Part shown: one piece after another, positions 17,871 to 32,800 of the stretch
How the letters are laid out: each line of letters begins with the position of its first letter
Numbering within the stretch: the stretch's first letter is position 1
Assembly (NCBI GenBank): GCA_934045905.1
Contig: OW203773.1
Span: 19,703,246-19,767,245 of the forward strand
From: Leuctra nigra
Lineage: Eukaryota > Arthropoda > Insecta > Plecoptera > Leuctridae
Direction: 5' to 3'
DNA: 64,000 bases
Program-made: the position numbers and the translations under genes
Notes under the pieces: model-generated
What the model was told of the DNA's origin: nothing
What the model saw: the letters and a program-made list of their open reading frames with translations, nothing else
Databases searched by the model: none

Positions 17871-20800
17871 CTAGGAGAAACTGAGTGGCTTGATCCGCGA
17901 CAGCATCTCGTAGATCGTCTCGGACAGTTGGAACGGAATGTCTGCGATCTTCTTCTTCGTGACCGGCGAGCCGTGGTCTTGCACCAGGTGGTACAGGTCG
18001 GAGTAGAACTGACAGAGAGAGATATATTATTTACGAGAGCTTTGCTTTAGACCTACTACTCTTTACTACTCACAGCTCTTTTACCCACTGAACAACGTAT
18101 CGATTAGAAATTTGAAGGTAGACTCTCATACCTGCTAGCAAATTGTTTAGCAAAATTTCTTGATTTGTTAAGAGAAAGTAAAAACCGCTCGTCATGTCCG
18201 ATTATTGCTTTGGTATCTTGAGACCAACCTTTCATAATTTAACCATTTTCAGCTCTAGGTACAAATCATCAGACTGTATTTGAACAAAACGGATGGCTGC
18301 TTTTCAGTTTCCTTGATCCTTGTTATTATCAATGAAATCAGAGCTCAACTACTGGAGCTAGATGATGAGTTATCATAGACTTCATGGATGATGCCATCAA
18401 ATTATTTTCAGCCAATCCATTTCTTTAAAATGCCGCTGATCTTTTGTTGAGTGTACCTACCTTTACCTACGTAAATATTTAATGGCATTTATAAGATTTT
18501 TGAATTATTGATGTCAAAATTAATTGTAGTAAGTTCACTGCATCTTGATCTGAAGTATTTGTAACGCACCTTCATGCCGGGAATGCCTTCCTCGACGAAG
18601 ACTTGTCCCACTTCGGTGCAGTCGACAATGCAGGCTTTCAGCGGAGTTACGTGCAGCATACTGTACAGGGGCTGCAACGAGAACCACGGTCATTACCCGC
18701 TAGCTTGTGAGTGACATATTATATTGTTGTTCAAACCAGTAATTTTGAAGTCAAACCGAACCTTTACATAAATTTAAATTCAAATAATATTTTTTGTACT
18801 ACAAGGACATACTACATAAATTGAGCACAAAACAACAAAATATTTGCATTTTTTTCACTAAATCATTGATAAACCTGTAAACCTGTTACAGCTGCTAACA
18901 ATACTTTCTCACTGTCTTGACTTTATGTTATCGATTACAGTGCATAGTGGTATTAAAATCAACAGCATCTGATTTTGCACGAGAATTCAAAAAGGTTTAT
19001 GAAACCGAACCGGACGATGGGAAGTAGGTGGTCGTGGACTATTTAGTATGGCCCCTTCCCGGCATGTCCCTGAAACACCTCAGTCAGGATGGACAGCGGT
19101 TGGAATGGATAACAACACCCACCAGCTTCCTGCGGTCCAGGAACTCCCTCATCTGTATGACGATGCTGCGATAGCCGGACAGCAGGTTCCAGCGGCTCCA
19201 GGCGAAGTTGTACGCGGTGGCGAGCAGTGAGAGACAGTGGTAGAGATGGTCCTCGCAGCTGCGGTGCTTGGAGGTGACGCCCTCCACGTAGCACACGGCG
19301 TCGTGCGACGGGAAGATGTCCACGCCGCCCTGCGTCAACAGCTGCGGGCGGAGGAGGGGGTCACAAACTCACTTTGGTTGGGGTGTTGTAATATTTTCAT
19401 TACTTTTGGTAACAGATCTTGTTAAATATTTTGCTAGGGGAAAGGACATTTTTCAGGAGTTTCATCATATTTTAAAGGTACGGTTGAGAAAGAAAGTTCT
19501 TAACAGGAAATACAGAAGTGAAATAAATTGAACAATTGAATAAAATAAGGAAACTAAATCATGATGATTATTACTTCATTTACTGAAAGCTTCTGTCCGA
19601 CAGTTAAATTTTATTTTGGTCAGTTGTGATGACCGATGAGATGGCCTGATAGTAAGTGCTGATAAAGATACTTTTAGGAATCAATAAGAACTTCTTACCC
19701 GGATAAGCTTCTTGGGCTTGTAGTAAATCCCGACGATCTCTTGCAGCGCCGACGTAGCTCCGTTCTGCAGAGCGCTTACGCAAACCAAATCATCCTGAAC
19801 ACAAAATAAGTAGATTTTCTAGTATATACCAAGATCAAATTCTTCACGCGTCCGGCTGAGATCGTCTTACATTTCACCAGATTGTGGGGAAACCTGACAC
19901 AGTACAACAATATTCTTCTCATCGAGTTCTATATTAAATGTGTATACATGATATAATCGCAAACAGAAGTAATAATATGACTTTTTAAAGCAAGAATTTT
20001 ATGTAAAATTGCGGCCTTTTAGCCTCATGCTAAAAAGAATTTCCTCAAATTCTACTGGATTCTGTCCATAAGATTTTTAGCACACGGTCTAGTGGTGTTG
20101 AGGACTGACACCCGCCAATATCCACTTGCGGACGCAACTTCTTTTCAGCATGACGCGTTTTGACCTCAACGGAAGCATTGACTGCTAAGCAGTCACGAAC
20201 CCCAATGAGCGGATGTCAAATTTATGTGCAACGAAGGTGATCTATTGCATATTGCAGGGGTCGGCAACCTTTTTTGGCGAAGGAGCAAATTTACCAAAAA
20301 TAAAAAATTAGATTATAATGAGAGCCGCAGTAGAAGCAATCAAATATAATACACCGAAAATAATAAATTGAATTACAAAAATGTATTTTGATATTTCGAT
20401 GTTGTTGCCCCGCAGGGCGCTTTTTGGAATTTCAACAATATAAAAGAGATTCTAAAATGAACAAACTTAATCAAATAACCTTCCTATTGTTGCCCAGCAG
20501 GGCGTTTTGTTTTCGAATTTTCAAATTGTTCGATTCCAGATCTTTATTCAAATTATAAAGAGCCATTCAAGAACCACCAAGGAGCCGCAGGTTGCCGACC
20601 CCTGGCATATTGAGTATCAGTTGAGTGACATCGCACCTTGATTATGAACTCCACCACGGCGATGGTAGCCGTGATGCTGAGCGCAACTCCGCCGGTCTTG
20701 TGGTCGGGCTTCATCTCCCACGTCTGGTACGGCAGGTTGCAGTAGCGGTACACGGCGAGGCCTATTGGACGCAGGCGCCCCGTGCGGAACGCAAGGATCT

Positions 20801-23800
20801 GTGGCACGGGAACGTTTGTTGAGACTAATTGGTCATTTTGGGTCGATGGTAGTGGAATCACTTAACAAATTATACAAATAATAAATACCTAGGTACATCG
20901 ATTTATATATTTTTTTAAATTATGGAGATAATATAAATCATAGAAAATAGTAGGAAATCAGTATGTAATCGTAAATCACGGAAGAAAACCAAAACAATTT
21001 TGTGGATTTCAGTTTTAAATCTCTATGACGTCAAAAAAACTTGAAAATAGGCAATTTATTATCTATTAATCGCTAAAATAATCCCAAAACCACCTTATTT
21101 TCTAATTAAAATAAGTAAAGAGGAACCAATGGATTTTAAAAAATTCGAGGAATCACAATTGCAAAAATTGGTGTGAGTTACCTGGGAACGAGGCTTATGG
21201 CAATCGATGAAAGACTATGATGATGATTGGAAGATGATGATGAAGAATAGAGGATGGACGGTGGGAAGGAGGCGGTCGTGGCCTTGTAGTAGGAAACCTT
21301 CTTAGCATTTCTTCACTGAAATTAATTGCACCAAACAGAGCGAAACATCAGTCATACTAAACGAATGCTACGGCATAACTTACCTGCTTCTCTTCATTGA
21401 ACTTGAGATCATGGTAATCTTCGGTGGACCACAGCTTCTTCTCCTCGTCCCAGCCGGCCACGATAGGCGGGTCGAACCAGAGCACATTGTTCGGCAATCT
21501 GATCCAAACAACATGACACACATTATCTAGCGACATTCTACATGGGGCGTGAAGAACTAATAAATATGAATAGGAAATAATAAAATAATTATACAACTTT
21601 AGAGTATGATAGAATAATTGATTTGATAGTCAATAATAGGATCAACAAGATATTAGAAATATCAAAAATATCATCTTCTATCATTTTCAAATTCAAAAAA
21701 GTTCTAAGAAAATAAAATTATTTACCTAAAATAAAACACCTTTTATATGAAGAAGATGATAAAAGAAGAATAAAGAAATATCTAATGCCCAAAAAGTACC
21801 AATAAAAAAGCAAGAAAATTATAGAAAATCAGAAAAAAAATATATCTTGCCGAAAATTTAAACTTGGAATCTACTTTTCGAACCTTTTTTTCATAACGAT
21901 TTAAAAGCTTTTAAAACGATGAAATTAAAATAGGTATCAATATAGTCCAGAGGTGATCCATTAATGAGTTTTATTCAATTTGGTTTGGACTAACGTAATG
22001 GTGACAAGACACAACTTGTCCAACTCCGCTTCCTGCTGCTTCAACTCCGCTTCGATCTCCTCCGGCAGACGACGTTGTCCAGGCTCGGGTGGAGGCGGCG
22101 GCGTGTAGCTCACGTGGAAGTCCACCGGCACCAGCTGCTTGGGCAGGCTCACTGCAACAGACATGAGGAGGGCGTTGTACAGGAGGCGGTGACAGGAGAC
22201 ACTAGGACGTCGTCCAGGCTCGAGTGGAGGCGGCGGGGTGAGCTGACGTGGAAGTCCACCGGCACCAGCTGCTTGGGCAGGCTCACTGCAACAGACATTA
22301 GGAGGGCGTTGTACAGGAGGCGGTGACAGGAGACACTAGGACGTCGTCCAGGCTCGAGTGGAGGCGGCGGGGTGAGCTGACGTGGAAGTCCACCGGCACC
22401 AGCTGCTTGGGCAGGCTCACTGCAACAGACATGAGGAGGGCGTTGTACAGGAGGCGGTGACAGGAGACACTAGGACGTCGTCCAGGCACTAGTTACTTGA
22501 TTTTTTTATTTTTATAATAGAAACAGATGTTCCATCATTATATAATTATGATCTGTGACAACATTAAGGTGCTGCAAGCGCGAGCAATTTTGCCGCGTGT
22601 TGCAGGCACTTTTTTGGATACGATTGGAGACAAAATGAGGTGACGAAATGATTTGAAATTTTTATTGTGATTAGATTAATGACAAACCTAGGGTTATCAC
22701 TTGGTAATTTTTTTAATTTTTGCTTTGTTAATTAGTAATAACGTTTTGAATTTTTGTGATTTTTGTAATTTTCGTGTCCTGTTGGGTGCCGTATGAAATT
22801 TAATTTTAAAAATGTGCCAAGTGATAACCCTAAGTTTGTCTTTTATCTAATTATTATAAAAATTTTAGATCAATTAGTTCACGGGTTTGGTCTCCAATCT
22901 TATCGATAATTTCATTGTTTTGCGCAGTTTTGTTTAATAATAAATAACAAGGCATTAAGAAAAAATAAATATGCTACTAATATACAATCAGACTGATCAT
23001 GTGAACATCCTGTCAAAGTTACACCCACTTATGAAACAATTATTTTCCTCTCTCAATTTTTTCAAACAGCCGATCACGGTTGTATCACCTTAATCTATCA
23101 TTTATCAAATCAAAATCCAATCTTAACGAATTGGGTTGAGTTCCAAGCAGCCAGGAAATTGTGAAATCTAATTACTACACTAAGAATCTAATACTTTAAC
23201 GCAATTATTGTCGAATTGATCAAGTATACCGTCATGATATATCTGTGGACTCGTTGATTTTCGATTACAAATCAATATTGAGTGATCATCAATAATTCTC
23301 AGAAGCTTATCGTGATTGAAGTGGACAAGATTAAACTGCGTCGAACGTTCAAGTATTGATGTAGCTGTCTGTATTTGTATGCACAGGCCTTGTACTTTTG
23401 TGCCCATTGTAAATATACAGAGGTATACAAATAAACAATTCTTGTTGATTTGTTTTTAAATAAATAGTGCTTAACGTCGCACTGTTCTGCTGTTAATGGA
23501 GATAGGCTTTGGCATTTTTAATTCAGCATAGGTAACGATAGGGTTATTGGAAAATAGCAATTTGTCATTCTGACAAATGAAATTGAGAAATATCAAAACA
23601 ATAGCTCTCACGTATTTAACGTATCTTCTCTTTAAACAGTAGATCAATCTATTTTGAATTATAAACTCGTATAAATCATGTTTGATGATTAGTGATACAG
23701 CAAAACAATGTCTTGATAGGTCACCAGGTGTTGCCAAAGCATTCTAAATGGCAATTCCATCTGTCAGTGGATAGTTAAGTCAACTATGAAAGGGTAAGGA

Positions 23801-26800
23801 TGCACGGTAGGAAGGAGGCGGTTGTGTTCTATGGGATATCACAAGTGTCCACTGATTTATTACTTAGCGTGCTTCAAGAGAAAGCGATTCCATTGCTTGT
23901 TCCAGTCACATTTTTGAGCGAGACGAAATGGGTCTGAAATGATTTGATTTTTCAATCATGGTTAGATAAAAGAAAAACTTATAAAGTTCATTCACGATTA
24001 GAATAGCAACCCGTAATGGCGGCGTGTACTACCGTAGTCAAGTGAACGTATACCTAAACATGTAAATATCAATATAATAATCAAAAAATGTGTATAATAC
24101 GGCTGTAGATAAAAATAAATCAATTTTATTGAATTTTTATAATATTTACTACTATTAAAAATTGTGTATTTGACATAATTTATACAATTTCAATAATACA
24201 AAGAAGAAAGTCTTGCCATTGACAGGGCAGTGTTCAAGTGACTGACCAATGAACGACGTGATCGACTAAAACGTCAGTGATATTCTTATCGTGAACGAAC
24301 TTTAGTTGCTACTTGGTTCATTTTATTTTTTTTGCTTCGTGTATTAGTAATAATTACAAACCATGTACCTACATACTTACTAATAATAACTACCCTGTGG
24401 GGCAAGGTGGAGCCCCGGCACCACCCCAAAGTGGAAAACTTTAAAAAGTATTGAAAATGTCCTCAAAACATCTCAAAATGCAGGTTGATTCTTGCCCGAC
24501 TCTTCTATAACAACTCTTTCTAAGCTCGGTAAATGGCAACAAGTCTGTAAACACTTGACCGATTGGGTTGAAAAATAGGAGATCTTAATGGTCTTGAGCA
24601 CCAATCAGACATTTTAACCATTTGGAAGATTTTTTTAATATTCATATTGATTCATGAATCAATCCACGGATTTCAAATTCCGCATGAGCAAATTTTCAGC
24701 TCGATCGAAGAAACAATTTGGCCTGTATATCGTCAGTAACAGAATAACAAAAAGAAGAACTAGGTTCGTGCCAAAAGAGTTTCAGCGTTCGTACAGAAAG
24801 TTGGCCATCCCCCCCCCCCTTCCCCCAATCATGACAGGGCCATCTCATAACAAATTAATGACTTGAAATTGATCTAGATTAGTCTGTTATCCAGTGTTAT
24901 CTCTGTTAATCTATCACAGATCGAAGCCTAAGCTAAGGACACAGATATTGTGGCGTGCGCCTTTCTATAATAGCAACGTTATTTATCATCATTCCGACAA
25001 GAATATTAATTGTTACGAATGACAATAGTTGATTAGTTTCGTTTGAAAGAAACAATGAGGTATTTATTTTTGGAAATTACTTCATCAAAACACATTTTAC
25101 AATATTTCAACTATATTTAAGTATAAAAGACTAAATTTAATTATTGTAGGTAATTTGCAGTTCCAGTCCGATAATGAGTTTTCAATTGTCTGTCATCAGG
25201 TAATGAGCACAACCGAAACAGCTTTTAAAATAGCTCTAGTTGAAACTCTTCTGGAATAACGATTGTTTACCAGTTAGTTTTTTTCATTGTAACTTACTCA
25301 CCCTCTCATCCTATCATTATCACCGCACATATCACCTACTATTACTATTATCATTTTGAGATATTATTATCATATTATATGTTCTGCCACCGTGCATTGT
25401 ATCACAAAGCGGATCAATAAAACATACATACATACATACATACATATATACATACATAGTGTGAAAAAATTAAGATAATTGAGCTAGAGAAGCGAGCGTC
25501 TCCTTTTGGCGCATTTGGCACGCGGACCTCTGTTTTTTTTTGTTTCTTTTTCTGCTAGGAGAGGCTATACAGGTCACAGTTTTTCTTCGATCGAGCTGAA
25601 ATTTTGCACGCATGTAGAGACAATCTTTTCTGTTTGCAGACCCTAATTTTTTTGAAACCAATTCATTGGTTAAAATTTAAATTAACATCTCTTGATAGGT
25701 TGAAAAATGAAAATGGCCTTCGATACATCTGATCAAACTCATATTTTGCATGATCATTAAGACCAACATTGTCTCTTATTTAACAAATGTTCATCCCAAT
25801 CAGTTAAGAACGTATGAACTTATTGACATTTTTAATAGCTGTCAGATATGAAGTATCGAAATGAATGTTTTCCAGTGCCAATTGAATTGAATCTGATTTG
25901 CTTTATGTGCCAGGGTGCTTAGATGCTATTTTCAAGTTTAGATGAAAAGCATATACTTTTATTTTGGTTGAGTGGCTCATATTTCAATTCAATATGGTAG
26001 TATATGTTAAACTGTGCGTTGTGTACGCATTTCCGGTTCGAGAATTTGCACGCACACGTGCTCGCTCATCAACGCGTTTCCCTGAGCGCTTCCTTATTTT
26101 TGATTGTCAACGCACCAAATTGATTCGTATTGGCTTCTTTCCGTAACGTCGCAATCTGGAAAGGTCAAAGGTATGCCAGCTAAAAATACTGGTGCATTAT
26201 CAAATATCAGTGTGTACTTGGATAATTGCCGATTATTATCAACTCGTACCTACTAGGTTGCGGTGGCAACAATAATTATCTATTGAACAGAATAGCTGTG
26301 TTCTGTTGTTCTTTTTGCGAAGTTTTACAGTTTTAATGGTCACCTGGCAATTGTAGGCTCTGTAGAATTTTTAGTACCTATAGGAAGAATAGGAATCACT
26401 GACGTGAAAAAATACATCGATTTATATGTAAAGTCCGATTCTGAAAAAGGTTTGGGTATAAATCTTGGAAAAGTTGAACCCATAAAAACACTCCGTGTAA
26501 AAATACCAGCCAAGCCTCTTCAACTATAAAAAATATAAGAAATCTAAAAATTCATCACTGAAAAGTAGTGATATCCAAAAATGGGACAATTCAAAGCTTA
26601 ATATTAAAAACCAATATAAATCTTGGAAATGCTACGACCAAGCTGTCAGTTTTTTTAAATGAAAACGTAAACGGTTTCAAATCGTAAAAGCTCAGGAATT
26701 GGCCTCCATGCGGGGTGCAGGGGTTATTTGAATTGAGCATTTTATCATCCCCTCACTTTTAAGACTCGAAAAATCGCCCGGGGGTTGTTTGTTACTTTAT

Positions 26801-29800
26801 GCATGTTAGACCCCAAGGATCACTTTTCTAAAAATTCGTCCTATGGGGCTAAAACTGGGGGAACCCCCCTCCTTCATGATGACAATAGTTCCTACGCGCC
26901 TGCCCCCCCCCCCCCCCCACCACCATGGATCCTAATGCAGTAGTGTATAGTCGAGGGTATACGCCGTATACCTAAAAACATAGTTTTGCTGAAGCGTGAA
27001 GATGTCAGAAATATTAAAAAATGTTGTGGTGTTTTACGTCTAGTTTTATTTCTATAAGCAAAAAACTCAAAAAAGTTAATTTCAAAGTGACAAAAAGCTA
27101 AAAAAAAGCCCTGCGGGGCAATGTGGTGCCATGCCCTCCACCACCCCAAAGAGTCAAATTATAAAATATATTGAATATTTTAACAAAATTCGCCTCATAA
27201 CGTCTCAAAATTGATTTCACAGTGTCCAAAAAACAAAAAAAGCCCTGCGGGGCTGGTTGCCCCCCCCCCCCCCTTATTCCTAGGAAATTTGTTTTCCTTG
27301 CCTTGCCCCCCTCCTGGCAGAAATCCTGCGGACACCCATGGTAGCGCATACCAAAAAAATATTAGGACTACACTACTGCTAATGCGTCACCCGCCACTTC
27401 TTCTCAAATCAAATTGAAGGGCCACTTCGATTGTTTAATACAATCACGCGTTATTTTTACCCTCATCACGGCCATCTGGCATCATCCATTGTCAGAGCAG
27501 CTGATAACATGTGGACTATCAGCGGCAATTGTTGTGAGTCGCGATTAGATAAGACGACTATACCTGAACAGTGTGGCAGTCTTCACTATCCAGTGTGCAT
27601 CGCTAGGACCAGTACAGTGCAGTGGCTGCGAATATGGATTGATACAATCATGGGATATACGCCCCTTTTGACTTGGTAAGTGCATGCGAATTAGATTCCA
27701 GTAGGTGAATCAGTTTACTCCTTTTTTAAGAATTTAAACAATATAAAAGTGATAATATGGTGCTAAGTTACATGAACAACTGTAACAACAACCCCAATTT
27801 TTGCCCCGCATGGCGGGTTTTTTATTCTGAGGATGATAAAATGCTCAAAACAAGCAACCCTCCAGTCCCGGAGACTTCCAATTGAGCAACTTTGGGGGGA
27901 TGCGGGGGGATGCCATCTCACCATGATGAGGAATATCTTGATAGTTCCATCCCCCCATGAGAGATTTAAAAATAGCACTCACTAGGTAGGTACTTTAAAG
28001 TAATATAATTTCCAGATGTAAATTTTGTCGAGGTAAAAATAGGCTTACAAGTTACAATAGAGTCAATATCGCGTAGAAACGCACCGAATTCATTTCTGAA
28101 ATTGAAACATTTTCAGGGGTTGTGTTTTCCGGCCCGCATGGTTCTAGTGGGGGGAGGGGGGAGGGAGGGTCCTGATCATTGACCATGGTTCAGATATTTT
28201 ATTTTGAAACAATACACATCCCCCTATGGACTGACTTCCAATTCGACCACTGTAACTAGGATACCTACGCTATTTGTAACGCGTTGAAGAGCGAGCCTTC
28301 GTATTGCTTGCGAATTCATATGCTATTTCAAGTTTCGGAAAGAGCTGAAACGAAATGCGTCAAATAAGTGATCTATAATATTTGACATTTCCTTCAAGAT
28401 ATTTTACAAAATATTACCAACACGTAAAATGTCCGTAAAATATCAAACTCTGAAAATTTGTCATAAATATAATAAATTTTGGTTCCAATGAGCATGCAAA
28501 GTTTTAAGTTGAACGATCAAACGGTTCCATCTTTAATTTTAAAAACATCCCATGATCACGTCGAACATTATACACGAGATCACTCGACATGACATCAGTG
28601 CATGTACACAGTTTCAGATCGATTAATTGGACGGTTTGGCCTGGGCACTGCCTACAAACCCAAAAACAAACAAACGCACAGAGAAAGTGCCGTAAGAGTA
28701 CCGTGGTGACGCTCGCTCAATAAACACGTGATATTTTGCTAAATGTCAGACCTTGTCCTTGTAAAATGCCACGGTTTGATTCCCGCTATCGAACTTCCTG
28801 ACTAAGGATTTTCGTGGGTTTCGGTATAATCGATCGGCAAATGATGAGAAGATTCCCTTCTAAGGCAGCGACCGCCTCTTCCCAACTATCATCTCGACCC
28901 ATTCTTCATCTCATCATCATAATCATTCATCCGTCGCCATTAGCCTAGGAGCAGAACAGTGCGACGTTAAACTACACTATAGTCTATAGTCTAAATAATA
29001 TAGTCCAATGTCTTTGCACTTTTAGGGTATGCCTGTGTGTTTGTTTGCTTCTTTTTGTATGCAATGCCCAGATAACAGCGTTCAACCAATTATTATTATT
29101 ATTATTAAGTCTATATTCTCAACAGAACCGAGGCTCCACTAGTGAGAATGTAATATAGAGAAGGGAGGAGAGGAAACCCGGTACCGGCATGTAGCCTACT
29201 CCTGACGAAAGATACCAAGGGGACCAACGGCTTAACGTCCCTTCCGAAGGACGGTGTGACATTCACAGCACGAGCCTTTGATCTACACACACTATAATGT
29301 CATGTCAATGGCCACAGATAGTTTTTGAACATGATCCCTGTGATTGGATAAAACTAAATATTGGTGGAAGCGATCGGCCGTTTTAGCCAATTGAAAGAGA
29401 ATTGGAGACCAAGCCCGTGAACCAATTGATCTCAAATGTTAATCATGATTAGATAACGTAGGGCCAAACTTAGGGCTTTCACTTGGCACATTTTTCAAAT
29501 TAAATTTCATAAGGCATTCAGCGAGACAAGAAAATAGACAAAAGCATAATATTAAAAGCACAAAAAACGCCCTGCAGGGCATCGTTTGTCAGTGATGATT
29601 TCAATCATATCCCAGAAGTTAACTCCCCCCCCCTTCCCGTCCTCTCTAGCGCCGATTAATGCACCCCTTTGCAGAGTTGAGAAATAAAGTTTTAAAATTA
29701 AAATGTTCTGCTGAAAAAATTAAGTGAAATTGACAGTCAAAAATGCTTAAAAACAATTAAAATTATTGAAAAAAAAAATCAAAATTTTCCGTTTCAGGGC

Positions 29801-32800
29801 CCCGGACCCGCACATGGTTATGTTTTCTGGGAACGGGGGGGGGGGGGGGGCACAATTTTGATTTGCACCTGGCTCCGAAATCCCTATCGTTACGGCACTG
29901 CCGCCAATCATAATCAACTTCGTATGCATGGTCATTGGAACCAACGTTTTGAAAATGTTTGAACTTGTAGTTTGACGAATCCTCTGAAGCTGTCAATGAA
30001 ATCACTTTCAAGTGAAGGCCAGACATGATGTCAGATGATAAGATAGAGACGTGATCCCAACGCTGTTCAGATAACGCACTACATAGTTAACATTATTTTT
30101 GTTATTGATAAGACAGATTTCAATTGAAACGTTCGAAATTACCGTTGAATTAGGGCGGGTGGAGTAACATTATACGACTATTCTAGTGGTACCACGTGAC
30201 TAATCATATAACACACGAAATTGGCCAAACTATTTCACATAAGAGAAAGATAATGTATTATCCTCAGTCTAAAAGTGATTCTACAACCCACTTGACCTTT
30301 TCTGCCCCCAATATTTTGGTCCCGAAATTTTTTTGACGAAATATTGCTGTTGCATTAAAAAAATCTCCGAGATGGCAATGTTACATCAAACAACCTTGCA
30401 AGTGGGTTCATTGTCGTCGTTATGAATATGCGAAGACGGCACAAAGTTTTTTTTTAAATAACTTGATATCTAACCTGGCCACAGGCACCAATAAATGTGG
30501 GCTTTTTATACGAAAATTCCGGTACCTTCCGACTTTATTTTAGAAAAATTGCAATAAAAATACCGAAAAAGGACTTAAGTACTTCCTAGGTATACTAAGT
30601 ACCTATTAAGATTATTCATGCCTAGTTTCAGCTTGCTTTGTTCAACGGTTATTTAGCTTAGACTCTTCTGTGAATCGTCTTTGACCAGTTTAAATCGTCC
30701 CGGATATTTTTTTGACTTTCAAAATGGGTTGGATTCGCTAAATATCGATATCTACTAACTCCTTCCTGTAATATTTGCCCTGAAATTAAAATCTCATACC
30801 CCCCCGCCCCCCCTTCTAGAATCAGCTTAATAAGTAGAGGAAAATGCTCTGACTGATTTGTGGCGCTCGACAGCGAGGTTATCAGCGCCATTTAAAGTCA
30901 TAACAAGGTGTTGTAATACAATTATACCGGGTGGCGCAAAAATAAAACCCAATTAAGAGGTCATTATATCGAAACTATTATATAGATAGGATTCTGAAAT
31001 TTGTACACATATTAGAAAACATACCAAAATGTAATATGTGTAAGTTTCAAACATCTTCATTCATTAGGAAAAAAGTTATACAATATTGAAGTTAAAGTTG
31101 AAAAAAACAGATTAAACCAAACAAAATTAACGTGTTTGATGAATTGATTTGGAGTAACTTTGTAGGAATGAGGTAAATTTATGTTTATTTTTGAATATTT
31201 ATGATTCACGGATTTTTCATTGATGTATTGCCTGTGGCCAGGGTACAAATAAAGTTAAAAAATCGTGGTCGTTTTCTTCGCCTATTCATAACAAAGACAA
31301 TGAGCACACATGCAAGTATGTAGAGTAATAATTGCGGTCGCTGGAGTTGTTTGAATGCAACAGCAATATTTCGTAAAAAAATTTCCGGGACCAAAATATT
31401 GGTCCCGTGGGTCAAGTGGGTTGTAGAATCACTTATGGAATGAGGAAAATACATTACATTCTTTCTCTTACGTGCAAATGTTTGGCCAATTTCGTGTTTT
31501 ATATGTTTAGTCACGTGGTATCACTTGAATAGCCTTAAGAACTATACCAGATGACACTGCGTTTTGTACTCCGCTTGTGTTAATAACAAACTTAGTATTT
31601 TAGTTCTATGGTTATAGTATTCATATGTCAAGAATTATAATTAGGAAATCACTCTTTATAACGCGTTGATAATCAAGCTTTCATGTTGCATGCGAATTAA
31701 TATTCGTGTGACAGTTGCTGCTCTAGGTCCTGGAAATAGGGAAAAGACTGTGTGATAATGCGTCAAAGTTGCAGTGATAATTTATTCGAAACTATTTTGA
31801 ACGAATTTTCAAAATATTTCAAAACAGTAAAATCTTAGCCGATTTGTCTGAACTGTCAAAAATTTCTAAAATGTTGCTATCAAAATTTTAATTTCAGTTC
31901 CATTAACAACCAATCAGAGAACTTCGTTTAAATTTTGTTCTGGGCACCACCAATGGGGTTTTATATGTATATAAAATTTCAGCTCGATCGGAGAAATGGG
32001 GCGACCTGTATAAAAGCAGGGACAGAAATTGTACCACTCTTTTATATTGTGTATAACATTGGAACGAATTATGTTTAAACAGGAAACGGGCCAATCAGAG
32101 TTAAGCACGCCATGAGATGTACCAATCACAATGCTGCTTCACTGCAACATTGTTGCTACTCACCATACGTCATGCCGTGGCTGCGCTCAACGGCTGCGCA
32201 ATGGGTAAGTTCACAGACCAATCGCATATGACGTCTCAGCTGGCCGAAATCTCGCTGGGGGACAAATGATTTCAGACCTTCTTGATTTTATATTCTTTTT
32301 TATTTGATACCATTTCAGCCTTTTTATCTTTCCTTCAAAACTGTATTTACAATACGATTAAAATTTAAAAATTGCTTGTCACCCCCAAAAAAATATAGGA
32401 AAACGCTCAGTGTAACGCGTTGATGAGCGAGCGTACGTGCAAATTTGTTATCAGGAAATGCGTACACAACGCACAGAAAATATACATCTACATTGAATAG
32501 AAATATGTTCCAATCAATCAACATAAAAGTATTTGTTTTTCATTGAAGGGAATAGCCATCTAAACACTCTGGTACATGAAGCAAATCAGATACAGTTGCA
32601 GTGGAAAAACATTCATTTCGATACTTCATTTTTGACAGATATTAAACATGTCAATAAGTTCATACATTCTTGACTGCTTGAGCTGAAAATGTGTAAAATA
32701 AGAGACAATGTTTGTCTTAATGACCTGCAAACTATGAGAGTGATCGGATTTATCGAAGACCATTTTAACCAATGAACAGATTTCAATAAAATGAGGGTCT

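Noticed and set aside
20400..20500. Rho-type terminators (GC hairpin plus T-run)
   Set aside because: The sequence is animal nuclear DNA; the hairpins are parts of transposable elements.
27431..27679. Signal-peptide exon of the TLR
   Set aside because: It ends in a good donor, but in the ATG-bearing open frame the donor is in phase 2 while the TLR exon at 38075 needs phase 1; the frame that would fit has a stop. It could be a 5' UTR exon of something, not supported.
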